A stretch of DNA of 23,867 bases, taken from NCBI RefSeq assembly GCF_033542235.1, contig NZ_JAWRCU010000034.1, positions 1 to 23,867 on the forward strand, in the 5' to 3' direction. Below, piece after piece: positions 13,528 to 21,276 of the stretch. The DNA is from JAWRCU01 sp033542235. GTDB lineage: Bacteria; Pseudomonadota; Alphaproteobacteria; Rhizobiales; Rhizobiaceae. The position numbers were made by a program, and so were the translations under genes. The notes under the pieces are model-generated. The model ran no database searches. It was not told the origin of the DNA and saw nothing but the letters and a program-made list of their open reading frames with translations. Each line of letters begins with the position of its first letter. The first letter of the stretch is position 1.

Positions 13528-16500
13528 TCAAAACGCCACCGGGCATTTGAAGTCACCGAGTGCCGGCAGGAAAAGCGGATTATAGGAGGAGCCGACGCGG
13601 ATCTTGTAGGAGACCTCGCGGCCACCAATGACGAAACGGGCGATCAGCTCCTCGCCTTTCTTGCTCACCGAGCCGGCATCGATCAGCCGCATCAGCGCCC
13701 ACGGCCCTTCCCGGCCGAGGCGGGATTCGCGGCCTGGCAGCTCTGGGTAAAGGCTGACATTAGCCGTTCCGGAGCCGCCATTGCCGGGCCAGGTGAAGGA
13801 GGCCGGCGCGTTGCCGGCGAGCGAGGTCTGCAGCACGATCTGGTTCACCTCGAGCAGCGCCATGTCCGCATCCTTCGAGATGGTGTTCGGCGCAATGGTG
13901 AGCTGGATGTTGGGCGTCGGCCCGCCGTCGGGGAAGAAGGCGTTGCGTATGTCGGCGGCGCGCTGGAACTGCTTCAGCGTATCGAGCGACAGCTCCTGCC
14001 CCAGGCGCGAATCGGGATGCCATGTCCAGTTGCTGCCGCTGATGTCGACGATCGGCAGCAGATAGTCGGCGAAATACTTGTCCATGAGCCCGTTGGGGCC
14101 GAAGAGCTGGGCGAACTCGCCGATCTGCGCGTTCTTGTCGGATTCGCGCGCGAACGGGTATTTGCCGGCGGTCACGCGCTGGCAGATCTTGGCGACATTG
14201 GCGAGCGCCTGGTTCATCTGCGCCTTCGTGCTTCCGGCCTCGGCGCCCTCGAACTCGTCGCTCACTTCGGAGATCATGCGCGCAAAAGGCTTGGGGAGCC
14301 GTGAGACCGTGCCGCGTAGATTGACGACCTGAAGCCTGAGCTTCTCGTTGGCCGGGCCGGCCTGCGAGGGATAGTTGGCCGCCACCAGCAGGTTCTCTCT
14401 GATGTCGTTGAGGTTCTTGAGGAGCTGGTCGATCGGCCGGGCTCCCGGCGAGCCCTCCACCCAGTTGTGGTAGGGCTTGAAATACGCCTCGATGTTGGAC
14501 CCGGGATTGGTGGCGGCTGCGGCACCCGTGTTGGCCTCGCCGGCGCGCACTTGCGACTTCTTGAGGGCCAGATTGATGCCGATGCGCTCCAGCCCGCTGG
14601 TCTGGTTGGTGAGCGCCTTGACGGCCTCGGCAGCCGGCTGGGCGGGGGCTGCCGCGCCGGCCTCGGCCTTCGGCTCGTCCCGCTCCTGAGTGAGCGCCGT
14701 TTCGGACTTGATCGATTCCAGGAGCTGGCGCAGCGGCGATGTCGCATCGGAGGAAAGCGCGGCGAGCACCTGGTAGTCGGGCTTGTCCTCGGAGACGGAT
14801 TTCAGCTTCAGATTGTCGAGCGTGCGCTCCCAGACGTCGATGAAGTCGTGGCTGTAGATGTCGAGCAGCTCGGGACCAAGGCGGCCGAACTGGTCCTCGA
14901 CGCCGCTCTGCTTGCCCGCATCACCCATCACCCAATGCTCGCTTTCGAGCATTGCGGCCACCGCTCCGAGTTTTTTGAAGAAGAACTCGTGAAAGCCGAC
15001 ATAGCTGTAGAGGCCGGGGATCCTGACCTGCGAAAGATCGCTGCCGTCGCGCGTCTCGAAGACGAGCTTGGCGTCGGCGCCGCTCTGCATGGCGATATCG
15101 AAATCGGTGAGGCCCGACGAATAGGCCGAGGACTTGATCAGCGCATAGGCGCGGTCGGCCATCTTCATGCGCGCGATTGCCGCCTGCGCCCCGGTGACCA
15201 GCTCGCCATTCAGCTCGAAGGCGGGGTTGTGCGAGCGGCCGAGATCGAGCATGGCATGCAGGTTCTGGATGAGCTCCTTGCGGACATCGTCGTTGGCGCG
15301 GCCGGGCAGCAGGTTTTCCTGCCAGTCCTGTGTCATCCAGGCCGTCACGTATTCCTCGTCGACCTTCGGCGCCTTGCCGCCGAGCATCAGATAGACCTTC
15401 AGCGCCTCATAGACCCGCATGGGGTCGCTGAGCTTATCGGCGATCTGCTGCTCGAGCCTGAGAATGAGGCGTGAGCGCAGCATGCGCTCGAGCGCGTTGC
15501 GGTAGGAGGTCTGGGAAGCCGCCGTCAGCAGGCCACGCTGGCTGAGGCCGAAGGTCTCGCCGAGCGGCGTGGCGGCATCGCGTGTCGCATAGCCGGCCGG
15601 CATGACGCGCAGCCTGGCGAGATAGGTCGCTATGCTGGCGAGATCGTCGCCGTTGATCGCTTCGGCGCCCGAAATCTCGGTGCGCGACAGCTCGTCGGAG
15701 GCCGCCACCCGATAGTCCCCGATTGCAGCATCGACAGAAGCGATCAGCGCCTTGTTGCTGGCGTAGCTCCAGCCCCAGGCGCCGAGCGTGGCGAGCGAGG
15801 CGACGCCGATAACCGCCATGGTTCCGTAGCGCAGGATCGCGGCCCGGCGCACCGCGCCCTTGTCGAGCGAGACCCAGCCGGACTCCGAGAAGATGACGTT
15901 GCGCAGGAGGTCGTGCAGGAAGAAGCTCTTGCCGCGGCCAGACAAATGGCGGCTGTCCTGGGGGACCGCGAGGTTGCGCCCGATCGCGCCCAAAACCTGG
16001 TCGATCGGCGTGCCTTCCTGGGTTCCGGAAGAGAAATAGAAGCCGCGCAGATTGGCGTTGGTCTGGTAGCGGGTAGGCTCGAAGATCCGGTTCAGGAACT
16101 CGGCGACGCGATCGCGCAGGCCCGCAAATTGCGCCGGGAAGCCGAAAATGGCGATACGGGCGATGCCGTCCGGCTCTTCATGGAGCCGGTCGGGCAGTTC
16201 CTCGGTGAGCCGGCGAACGAGCGCGTCGAACTCGACAGGGACCTGCGCAACCATGTTCTTCTTGCGGTCCTCGGTCTGGAATGTGTGGCCCCAGACTTTG
16301 CGCCGACGGTTCTCGGTGAAGTTCTCGAAATATTCGCGGAAGCCCTCGATCAGGTCCGCCTTGGTGAAGAGCGCATAGACCGGAAAGTCGATCTTCAGCT
16401 CCTGGTTCAATTCGAACAGGCGCTTGCGGATGGCATTGGCATGCGCCTGCAGCTCCTCGGGCGATTCCGTCAGCAGGTCCTCGACGCTGATCGCGAGGAT

Positions 16501-17136
16501 GACCCCGTTGATCGGCTGCCTGGCGCGGCTTTGTTTCAGCAGGGAGAGGAAGGAGAGCCAGCTCTTGCGGTCTGTTTCGGCATCCGAGTCCTGCGTCGTG
16601 TAGCGTCCGGCCGTGTCGATCAGCACGGCGTCCTCGGTGAACCAGAAGTCGCAATAGCGCGTGCCGCCGACGCCGGCGATCGCGGCAGCGCCCTGCTGTC
16701 CGGCGAGCGGGAATTTGAGCCCGGAATTGACGAGCGCGGTGGTCTTGCCTGCGCCCGGCGGGCCGATGATCACATACCAGGGAAGCTCGTAGAGGAAGGT
16801 CTGCTTGCCGCTCGATCGTTTGAGGGTGTCGATCGCCTCGCCCATGCGCTGGGCGAGCACCTCGCCGTCGCCGCTCGCGCTGTCGTCGGTCTTGAGCGCG
16901 GCTTCGATCGCCTTCTCGGCGCGGCGCTTGCGCCAGTAGCGGATCGCATAGAACAATCCGACCAGAACGACCGCCACCGCTATGATCGTGACTCGGATCC
17001 AGACGGGGTCGAGCGGGCGGGAGTCGCCGATGCCAAGCATGGGGCCGCCGAACCAGACCGCCAACGCGAAGCAGAGCAGCCCGACAGGGACGGGCGCCTT
17101 GCGGAACCAGCGTGTGAGCAGAGCCCTAAAATTCAT
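13528..17136 (-). CDS. tssM: T6SS inner-membrane protein TssM (IcmF/VasK/ImpL)
   Basis: This 1202-residue protein is the usual length for TssM. Two membrane helices near residues 14-36 and 46-66 are followed by a cytoplasmic NTPase-like domain with Walker A GPPGAGKT (125-132) and a Walker B-like VLIDTAGRY (about 171-179). A third helix lies around residue 440, followed by a large periplasmic part ending in the IcmF/VasK C-terminal domain. With TssL it forms the trans-envelope channel that anchors the baseplate. The intact Walker A matches the Agrobacterium type, in which TssM binds and hydrolyses ATP. The ATG overlaps the tssL stop by 4 nt (ATGA), so translation is probably coupled. No TssJ lipoprotein gene is visible; as far as I recall, alphaproteobacterial systems of this class often lack it. 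Confidence 0.96.
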   Translation of the reverse strand: MNFRALLTRWFRKAPVPVGLLCFALAVWFGGPMLGIGDSRPLDPVWIRVTIIAVAVVLVGLFYAIRYWRKRRAEKAIEAALKTDDSASGDGEVLAQRMGEAIDTLKRSSGKQTFLYELPWYVIIGPPGAGKTTALVNSGLKFPLAGQQGAAAIAGVGGTRYCDFWFTEDAVLIDTAGRYTTQDSDAETDRKSWLSFLSLLKQSRARQPINGVILAISVEDLLTESPEELQAHANAIRKRLFELNQELKIDFPVYALFTKADLIEGFREYFENFTENRRRKVWGHTFQTEDRKKNMVAQVPVEFDALVRRLTEELPDRLHEEPDGIARIAIFGFPAQFAGLRDRVAEFLNRIFEPTRYQTNANLRGFYFSSGTQEGTPIDQVLGAIGRNLAVPQDSRHLSGRGKSFFLHDLLRNVIFSESGWVSLDKGAVRRAAILRYGTMAVIGVASLATLGAWGWSYASNKALIASVDAAIGDYRVAASDELSRTEISGAEAINGDDLASIATYLARLRVMPAGYATRDAATPLGETFGLSQRGLLTAASQTSYRNALERMLRSRLILRLEQQIADKLSDPMRVYEALKVYLMLGGKAPKVDEEYVTAWMTQDWQENLLPGRANDDVRKELIQNLHAMLDLGRSHNPAFELNGELVTGAQAAIARMKMADRAYALIKSSAYSSGLTDFDIAMQSGADAKLVFETRDGSDLSQVRIPGLYSYVGFHEFFFKKLGAVAAMLESEHWVMGDAGKQSGVEDQFGRLGPELLDIYSHDFIDVWERTLDNLKLKSVSEDKPDYQVLAALSSDATSPLRQLLESIKSETALTQERDEPKAEAGAAAPAQPAAEAVKALTNQTSGLERIGINLALKKSQVRAGEANTGAAAATNPGSNIEAYFKPYHNWVEGSPGARPIDQLLKNLNDIRENLLVAANYPSQAGPANEKLRLQVVNLRGTVSRLPKPFARMISEVSDEFEGAEAGSTKAQMNQALANVAKICQRVTAGKYPFARESDKNAQIGEFAQLFGPNGLMDKYFADYLLPIVDISGSNWTWHPDSRLGQELSLDTLKQFQRAADIRNAFFPDGGPTPNIQLTIAPNTISKDADMALLEVNQIVLQTSLAGNAPASFTWPGNGGSGTANVSLYPELPGRESRLGREGPWALMRLIDAGSVSKKGEELIARFVIGGREVSYKIRVGSSYNPLFLPALGDFKCPVAF

Positions 17137-18680
17137 CCGTTGGTCGCGCCGGCTTGCGCCTGCAGCGTCTCCTCCTTGGGGATCATGATCTCGACGCGCC
17201 GGTTCTGTGCGCGGCCGTCAGCGCTCTTGTTGTCGGCGACCGGCTCCAGGTCGCCCTTGCCGTCGGCCTGGATGCGCGACGGATCGGTGAGCGACTTGCC
17301 GAGCACCGCGCCAACCGACTTCGCGCGGGCCACCGACAGGTCGTAATTCGATTTGAAGGCACTCGAGACCTTCGGCTTCACATTGTCGGTGTGCCCGGTG
17401 ACGAGGATCGGACCGGGTTCCTTGTCTAGCGCGGCAGAAATCTTGGCGCCCGCGGCTTCGAATTCGGGCTTGGTGTCGGCCTTGCCCGAGGCGAACAATA
17501 CGAGGTTGCTGACGCGAATGACGATGTTGTCGCCGACGGGCTCTACAGCCATGCCGCCGGCCTTGATCTCGTCGGCCAGCGCGGCCCTGATGCGCTGGAG
17601 CTGCGTCGTATCGGCAACGACCTTGGGCGGTTCGTATTTCTTGAATTCGGGCCGCGTGATGCCGATGCTGGCCGATGGGTGCAGATCGACCAGGCGTTGC
17701 GCGAGCGCCTCGCCGTCATTTCCGATCAGGAAGCGTAGCAGGAAGAAGACACCGACAAGCAGCGCGCCGGCGCCGCTGGCGATCGCCCAGAGCGGCACCT
17801 TTGCGTCGAACTGTCCCGCCCGCAGCGCAAGCCCTCGCCAGCGCGGGGATATCTCCTCGTCCGGCCGCGCCTGCACGTGCCGCAGTGCCTGGTAGACGTC
17901 GCGTCGCACGCGCTGGAGGTCGGCGTCGCCACCGGCTGCACCGCGATATTGGCCCTCGAACCCAAGCAGCAGGCAGGCATGCATCAGCTCGAGCAGATTG
18001 TAGTGAGGCGCCGGGTTGGCGAGCGCCTTGTTCAGCTCTTCGAAGAAGCCCACGCCGGAAGTTCGCACGCCGAAGAACTGCGCCAGCATCGAATACTGCA
18101 TCCAGACATGCCGGTCGGTGCCGGGAAGGTTCTGGACGATGTCGTCTGCCGTGCCGCAGAGCGCATATTTGGCGACTTGCGCTTCATGCGCCGGCACGCC
18201 CGCGGCAAGCACCTTCTTCTCGAACTCCGTGATCGACTTCGCCACATGACCCATCAGCGGCACCGCCTGCATATCGACCAGGAGCAGCCGCAGCCGGCCG
18301 AGCAGGATCAGAAGCGGCGCGGCAGCGGCCGTGATCGGGTTGGCGGCCGAGAACTCGACGGAATCGGTGGCTTTGAGCGCCACCTCGAGCGGGATGCGGT
18401 GCGATTGGTCGACCGCTGGCGCGGCCTGTGGAACCTGTGGGATCGGCCCCGCCATGGGCCTCGCCGGAGCACGCTCATAGACCCAGTCGTTCGGATCAGG
18501 CTGCTGTGGAGTGTAAGTCGGCTGCGGCGGCGAGGGATTGAAGATCGGGCTCGGCCGCTGTGGTTGCTGCGGCGAAAGCGGAGGCAGTGGCTCGAATGGA
18601 TCACGCTTCGGCCCGCCTCCAGGAGTGGGCATGATGACGGTCTTGCCGCCCGAACCGAACGGATCACCCTTGCCGCTCAT
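17133..18680 (-). CDS. tssL: T6SS TssL (DotU/ImpK) with OmpA-like peptidoglycan-binding domain
   Basis: The protein is 515 residues. The N-terminus has DPFG...KTVIMP with Thr14 at exactly the residue number reported as the PpkA phosphosite of Agrobacterium TssL. A Pro/Gln-rich segment (20-95) and a DotU domain (about 105-290) follow, then one membrane helix (295-319) and an OmpA C-terminal domain (about 395-510) with TGHTDN, SNYDLSVARA and GRAQNRRVEI. This makes it an extended TssL that can grip peptidoglycan itself. The start at 18680 is chosen because the ATG overlaps the tssK stop (ATGA) and gives the expected N-terminus. The same frame stays open far upstream inside tssK, which is a shadow. 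It acts with TssM and TssK. Confidence 0.95.
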   Translation of the reverse strand: MSGKGDPFGSGGKTVIMPTPGGGPKRDPFEPLPPLSPQQPQRPSPIFNPSPPQPTYTPQQPDPNDWVYERAPARPMAGPIPQVPQAAPAVDQSHRIPLEVALKATDSVEFSAANPITAAAAPLLILLGRLRLLLVDMQAVPLMGHVAKSITEFEKKVLAAGVPAHEAQVAKYALCGTADDIVQNLPGTDRHVWMQYSMLAQFFGVRTSGVGFFEELNKALANPAPHYNLLELMHACLLLGFEGQYRGAAGGDADLQRVRRDVYQALRHVQARPDEEISPRWRGLALRAGQFDAKVPLWAIASGAGALLVGVFFLLRFLIGNDGEALAQRLVDLHPSASIGITRPEFKKYEPPKVVADTTQLQRIRAALADEIKAGGMAVEPVGDNIVIRVSNLVLFASGKADTKPEFEAAGAKISAALDKEPGPILVTGHTDNVKPKVSSAFKSNYDLSVARAKSVGAVLGKSLTDPSRIQADGKGDLEPVADNKSADGRAQNRRVEIMIPKEETLQAQAGATNG

Positions 18681-20008
18681 CTTCGGTCTTCCATGATGGC
18701 CCAAAGATCGAGCTGAAGATCGGGCCAATCGCCGGCAAAATGAAGGCCGATGCCGCTGGCGACGCTGAATTCGGGCCAGAGCGGCGATGTCTTGTCCAGG
18801 CGGAAATAGACGTGATCCGAGACGGCGCGGATCTGGCCGGGCGGGGTCGGCATATGGATGATCTCGATGCCGGGCAGATGGGTCTGCACGATCTCCTTCA
18901 TCTTCGTGTTCGGGCCGATCTTGCAGAGCGCAGGGAATTGCTGCTGGATCTGCGTCAGGCTCTTGTTGGCCGCGACCTCGATGACGAAGGTCGCGTTGCG
19001 GAAGAGCGTGCGGTCCTGCACCTGCGCGAGATAGGCGTTGGTCTGCAACTCGGTAAGGTTGAGCCTGATCGCGCGGCCGATATCGAGGCTGAGCAGGCGC
19101 TGGATGTCGGCAAGCACGGGCTCGAATACCGCTTCGGGGGAATCGTGATCGTATTCGCCATATTCGGGTGCGAGCCGCTTCGGCGAGAAGGTCCAGAGCT
19201 CGCCGGCGATGCGCAGCAGCTCCTGGTAGAGATCGACCGGATGCGTGTATTTCGATTTGCGCAGGTGCTTCAGCACGTTGATCTCGCGGTTGAGCATCTG
19301 CAGCATGAAATAGTCGAAGGTCTGCAACCCGCCGCCCGAGCTCGGATCCGCCGCGTAGCGCGCGAGCGTTTCGAGCTTGGTGTCGCACCAGCCGATCACG
19401 CGCTCCAGCCAGCCGGCCACCACGGGGTGCGCGTGCGAAACCAGCACCGGCGGCGCGAAATTCTCGTCGAAGATGATCGTCTTGTCGCGGACTTCGAGCA
19501 CCCGCGCGAGCCTGAGGCAGTGGAATCCGGTCTTGGCCGTCTTGCGCACTTCGAAGGAGATGCGCGGATGCGCGACCTCGATCTCCTGCTCGAGGTGCAT
19601 GCCCGAGGAGGAATCGATGATCGGCTCGATGTCCCTGATATAACGGCTGCCGGTATTGGTGCCCGGCATGTCGACCTCACGCGAGTTGACCGCGGCGGCC
19701 GGCAGGGTCATCCAGATGAGCTGCTTGTCGGCGCCTTCCGGCAGGTCGATCGCGAGCGGCAGCGGGCTCGATCCCGGCATGTCGAAAGGTGTGCCGTCCT
19801 GAAAGACGCCGCTCGCCCTTCTGAGCGCGAACTTGTTCTGCTGAGCGAGGTCGCGGTCTATCTCGATGGCCGAAAAACCCCAGGGATAGGGGCTGATGCT
19901 GCGCACCCGGTTCTCGACCAGTCGCTCGACATAGCGGTCGTTCTGCTGCAGGTGATGCTGCCGCAGGAAAAGGCCTTCCGACCACGCGACCTTGCTGTAC
20001 CAGGACAT
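18677..20008 (-). CDS. tssK: T6SS baseplate-to-membrane adaptor TssK (ImpJ/VasE)
   Basis: This 443-residue protein opens with VAWSEGLFLRQHHLQQNDRYVE, the standard TssK signature block (W-x-E-G-x-F-L-R, then Q-H-x-Q-Q-x-D-R-Y). Length and later motifs agree with the family. TssK trimers link the baseplate to the TssLM membrane complex. It is the first gene of the minus-strand operon here. A GGGAGG stretch at 20021-20026 lies 12 nt upstream of the ATG, which is somewhat far for a ribosome site. In Agrobacterium the imp operon continues upstream with fha and tssG-A; here the next gene is an unrelated divergent SMP-30 gene. Confidence 0.95.
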   Translation of the reverse strand: MSWYSKVAWSEGLFLRQHHLQQNDRYVERLVENRVRSISPYPWGFSAIEIDRDLAQQNKFALRRASGVFQDGTPFDMPGSSPLPLAIDLPEGADKQLIWMTLPAAAVNSREVDMPGTNTGSRYIRDIEPIIDSSSGMHLEQEIEVAHPRISFEVRKTAKTGFHCLRLARVLEVRDKTIIFDENFAPPVLVSHAHPVVAGWLERVIGWCDTKLETLARYAADPSSGGGLQTFDYFMLQMLNREINVLKHLRKSKYTHPVDLYQELLRIAGELWTFSPKRLAPEYGEYDHDSPEAVFEPVLADIQRLLSLDIGRAIRLNLTELQTNAYLAQVQDRTLFRNATFVIEVAANKSLTQIQQQFPALCKIGPNTKMKEIVQTHLPGIEIIHMPTPPGQIRAVSDHVYFRLDKTSPLWPEFSVASGIGLHFAGDWPDLQLDLWAIMEDRR

Positions 20009-20142
20009 ATGGGCTTTGACCCTCCCGCCTAAGCCTTGAAACCGCTTCGAAATGGCCGATTGGCTTATTTTCGGGCGATCAGCGGGAAGCTAGCACGCGC
20101 CATGTTACCTGTCATTGCCGCAGCGGCACTCTGAAACCGGAA

Positions 20143-20155
20143 TTCTGTTACAGAA
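20143..20155. promoter_or_regulatory. 13-bp palindrome in the tssK/SMP-30 divergent promoter region
   Basis: TTCTGTTACAGAA is a perfect inverted repeat around a central T, in the 238-bp gap between divergent tssK and the SMP-30 gene (20009-20246). It lies about 90 nt upstream of the SMP-30 start and 135 nt upstream of tssK. Its position and symmetry fit a dimeric regulator operator. I cannot name the regulator. The remainder of the gap is comparatively AT-rich and shows no gene. Confidence 0.4.
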
Positions 20156-20236
20156 ATGAAACAGCGATTCTAGCGTTTTCCGGCGTTCGCCGTCATGATG
20201 ACGACCGAGCTCCATCCGCAAAGACCAGACCACAAT

Positions 20237-20243
20237 GGGAGGG
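20237..20243 (+). promoter_or_regulatory. Strong ribosome-binding site that fixes the SMP-30 start
   Basis: GGGAGGG ends 3 nt before the ATG at 20247 (its GGAG core at 20238-20241 is 5 nt away) and overlaps the earlier in-frame ATG at 20235. The earlier ATG cannot use this site, so translation should begin at 20247. Confidence 0.65.
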
Positions 20244-20246
20244 AAT

Positions 20247-21164
20247 ATGGCTGCCGCCGATTTTTACGAAGTACTGGATTCGCGTTTTGCGCGACTGTTC
20301 AACGGCAGCGCCCAGGTCGAGAAGCTCTTCACGGGCTGTCGCTGGGCGGAGGGACCGGCCTATTTCCCGGCCGGCCGCTACGTGGTCTGGTCGGATATCC
20401 CCAACAATCGCATGCTGCGTTACGACGAAACGGACGGCAGCGTCAGCGTCTTCCGCCAGCCATCGAACAACAGCAACGGCAACACGGTCGACCGCCAGGG
20501 GAGGCTGGTCACTTGTGAGCATGCCGGCCGCCGCGTGAGCCGCACGGAGCATGACGGCTCGATCACCACCATCGCAGACAGCTGGCGCGGCAAGCGCCTC
20601 AATTCGCCGAATGACGCCGTGGTGAGGTCGGATGGCTCGATCTGGTTCACCGATCCGGCCTACGGCATCGAAACCGACTATGAGGGCGACAAGGCCGAGA
20701 GCGAGATCGGCGCCTGCCATGTCTACAGGGTCGACCCTGCAAGCGGCGAAGTGGAAGCCGTGATCACCGACATGGTACGGCCGAACGGCATCGCCTTTTC
20801 GATCGATGAGCGACAGCTTTACGTCGCCGACACCGGGCGCACCCATGGCCCCGACAACCCCGCGCATATCCGCGTCTTCGACGTCGATGAGCTCGGCAAT
20901 GTTTCCGGCGGCCGCGTCTTTGCCGATTGCACGGCCGGAGTGTTCGACGGCTTCCGCCTCGACGATCAAGGCCGCATCTGGACCAGCGCCGAGGACGGCG
21001 TCCATTGCTACGACCCGGACGGGACACTGATCGGCAAGGTCAAGGTGCCGGAGGTCGTCGCCAATTGCGTATTCGGCGGGCTCAAGCGCAACGTGCTCTA
21101 TATCTGCGGCACGACCTCGCTCTATGCGGTGCGCCTGATGGTCAACGGGGCCAAGACGTTCTGA
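20247..21164 (+). CDS. SMP-30/gluconolactonase-family protein (probable lactonase)
   Basis: The 305-residue product is a six-bladed-propeller SMP-30/LRE family member. The metal-binding pattern is visible: the Glu of WAEGPAYFP near the N-terminus, NSPNDAVVRSDGSIWFTDP in the middle, and RPNGIAFSIDERQLYVADT with the Asn and Asp ligands. These enzymes hydrolyse sugar or other lactones using one divalent metal, usually in the cytoplasm; there is no signal peptide here. The start at 20247 is fixed by a strong ribosome site. The next two plus-strand genes encode an ACAD10/11-type dehydrogenase and its kinase, which act on 4-hydroxyacyl-CoA, the kind of product a gamma-lactone would give after ring opening and CoA activation. 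The substrate is therefore inferred and could instead be an ordinary aldonolactone. Confidence 0.88.
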   Translation: MAAADFYEVLDSRFARLFNGSAQVEKLFTGCRWAEGPAYFPAGRYVVWSDIPNNRMLRYDETDGSVSVFRQPSNNSNGNTVDRQGRLVTCEHAGRRVSRTEHDGSITTIADSWRGKRLNSPNDAVVRSDGSIWFTDPAYGIETDYEGDKAESEIGACHVYRVDPASGEVEAVITDMVRPNGIAFSIDERQLYVADTGRTHGPDNPAHIRVFDVDELGNVSGGRVFADCTAGVFDGFRLDDQGRIWTSAEDGVHCYDPDGTLIGKVKVPEVVANCVFGGLKRNVLYICGTTSLYAVRLMVNGAKTF

Positions 21165-21209
21165 GCAGGCGTCCCGCGGTCGTGCGATGCGAAGCTGAGG
21201 CAGACCCGG

Positions 21210-21263
21210 GCGTTCGTGGGACAGCCCACGAATGCCTGATTAGCCGGCTGTATATGCCCGGCT
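21210..21263 (+). other. Two tandem hairpins between SMP-30 and acyl-CoA dehydrogenase genes
   Basis: GCGTTCGTGGG (21210-21220) pairs with CCCACGAATGC (21225-21235) in an 11-bp stem with one G-T wobble and an ACAG loop. AGCCGG (21242-21247) pairs with CCGGCT (21258-21263) around a 10-nt loop. The second hairpin ends 1 nt before the GAGAGG ribosome site (21265-21270) of the next gene. Neither is followed by a T-run. They could attenuate, protect the mRNA or act as a weak terminator. Confidence 0.45.
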
Positions 21264-21276
21264 CGAGAGGTGCGGC

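Noticed and set aside
15913..17346. 477-codon plus-strand frame antisense to tssM
   Set aside because: It overlaps the strongly supported tssM Walker A region on the other strand, has Asp/Arg/Ala-biased composition, and shows no family motif.
17133..19388. 751-codon minus-strand frame that would make a much longer TssL
   Set aside because: The extra N-terminal part overlaps tssK in another frame and is compositionally a shadow. The 4-nt ATGA overlap and the Thr14-type N-terminus fix the start at 18680.
18740..20032. 430-codon plus-strand frame antisense to tssK
   Set aside because: It is fully opposite tssK, whose signature motifs are intact, and has no recognisable domain.
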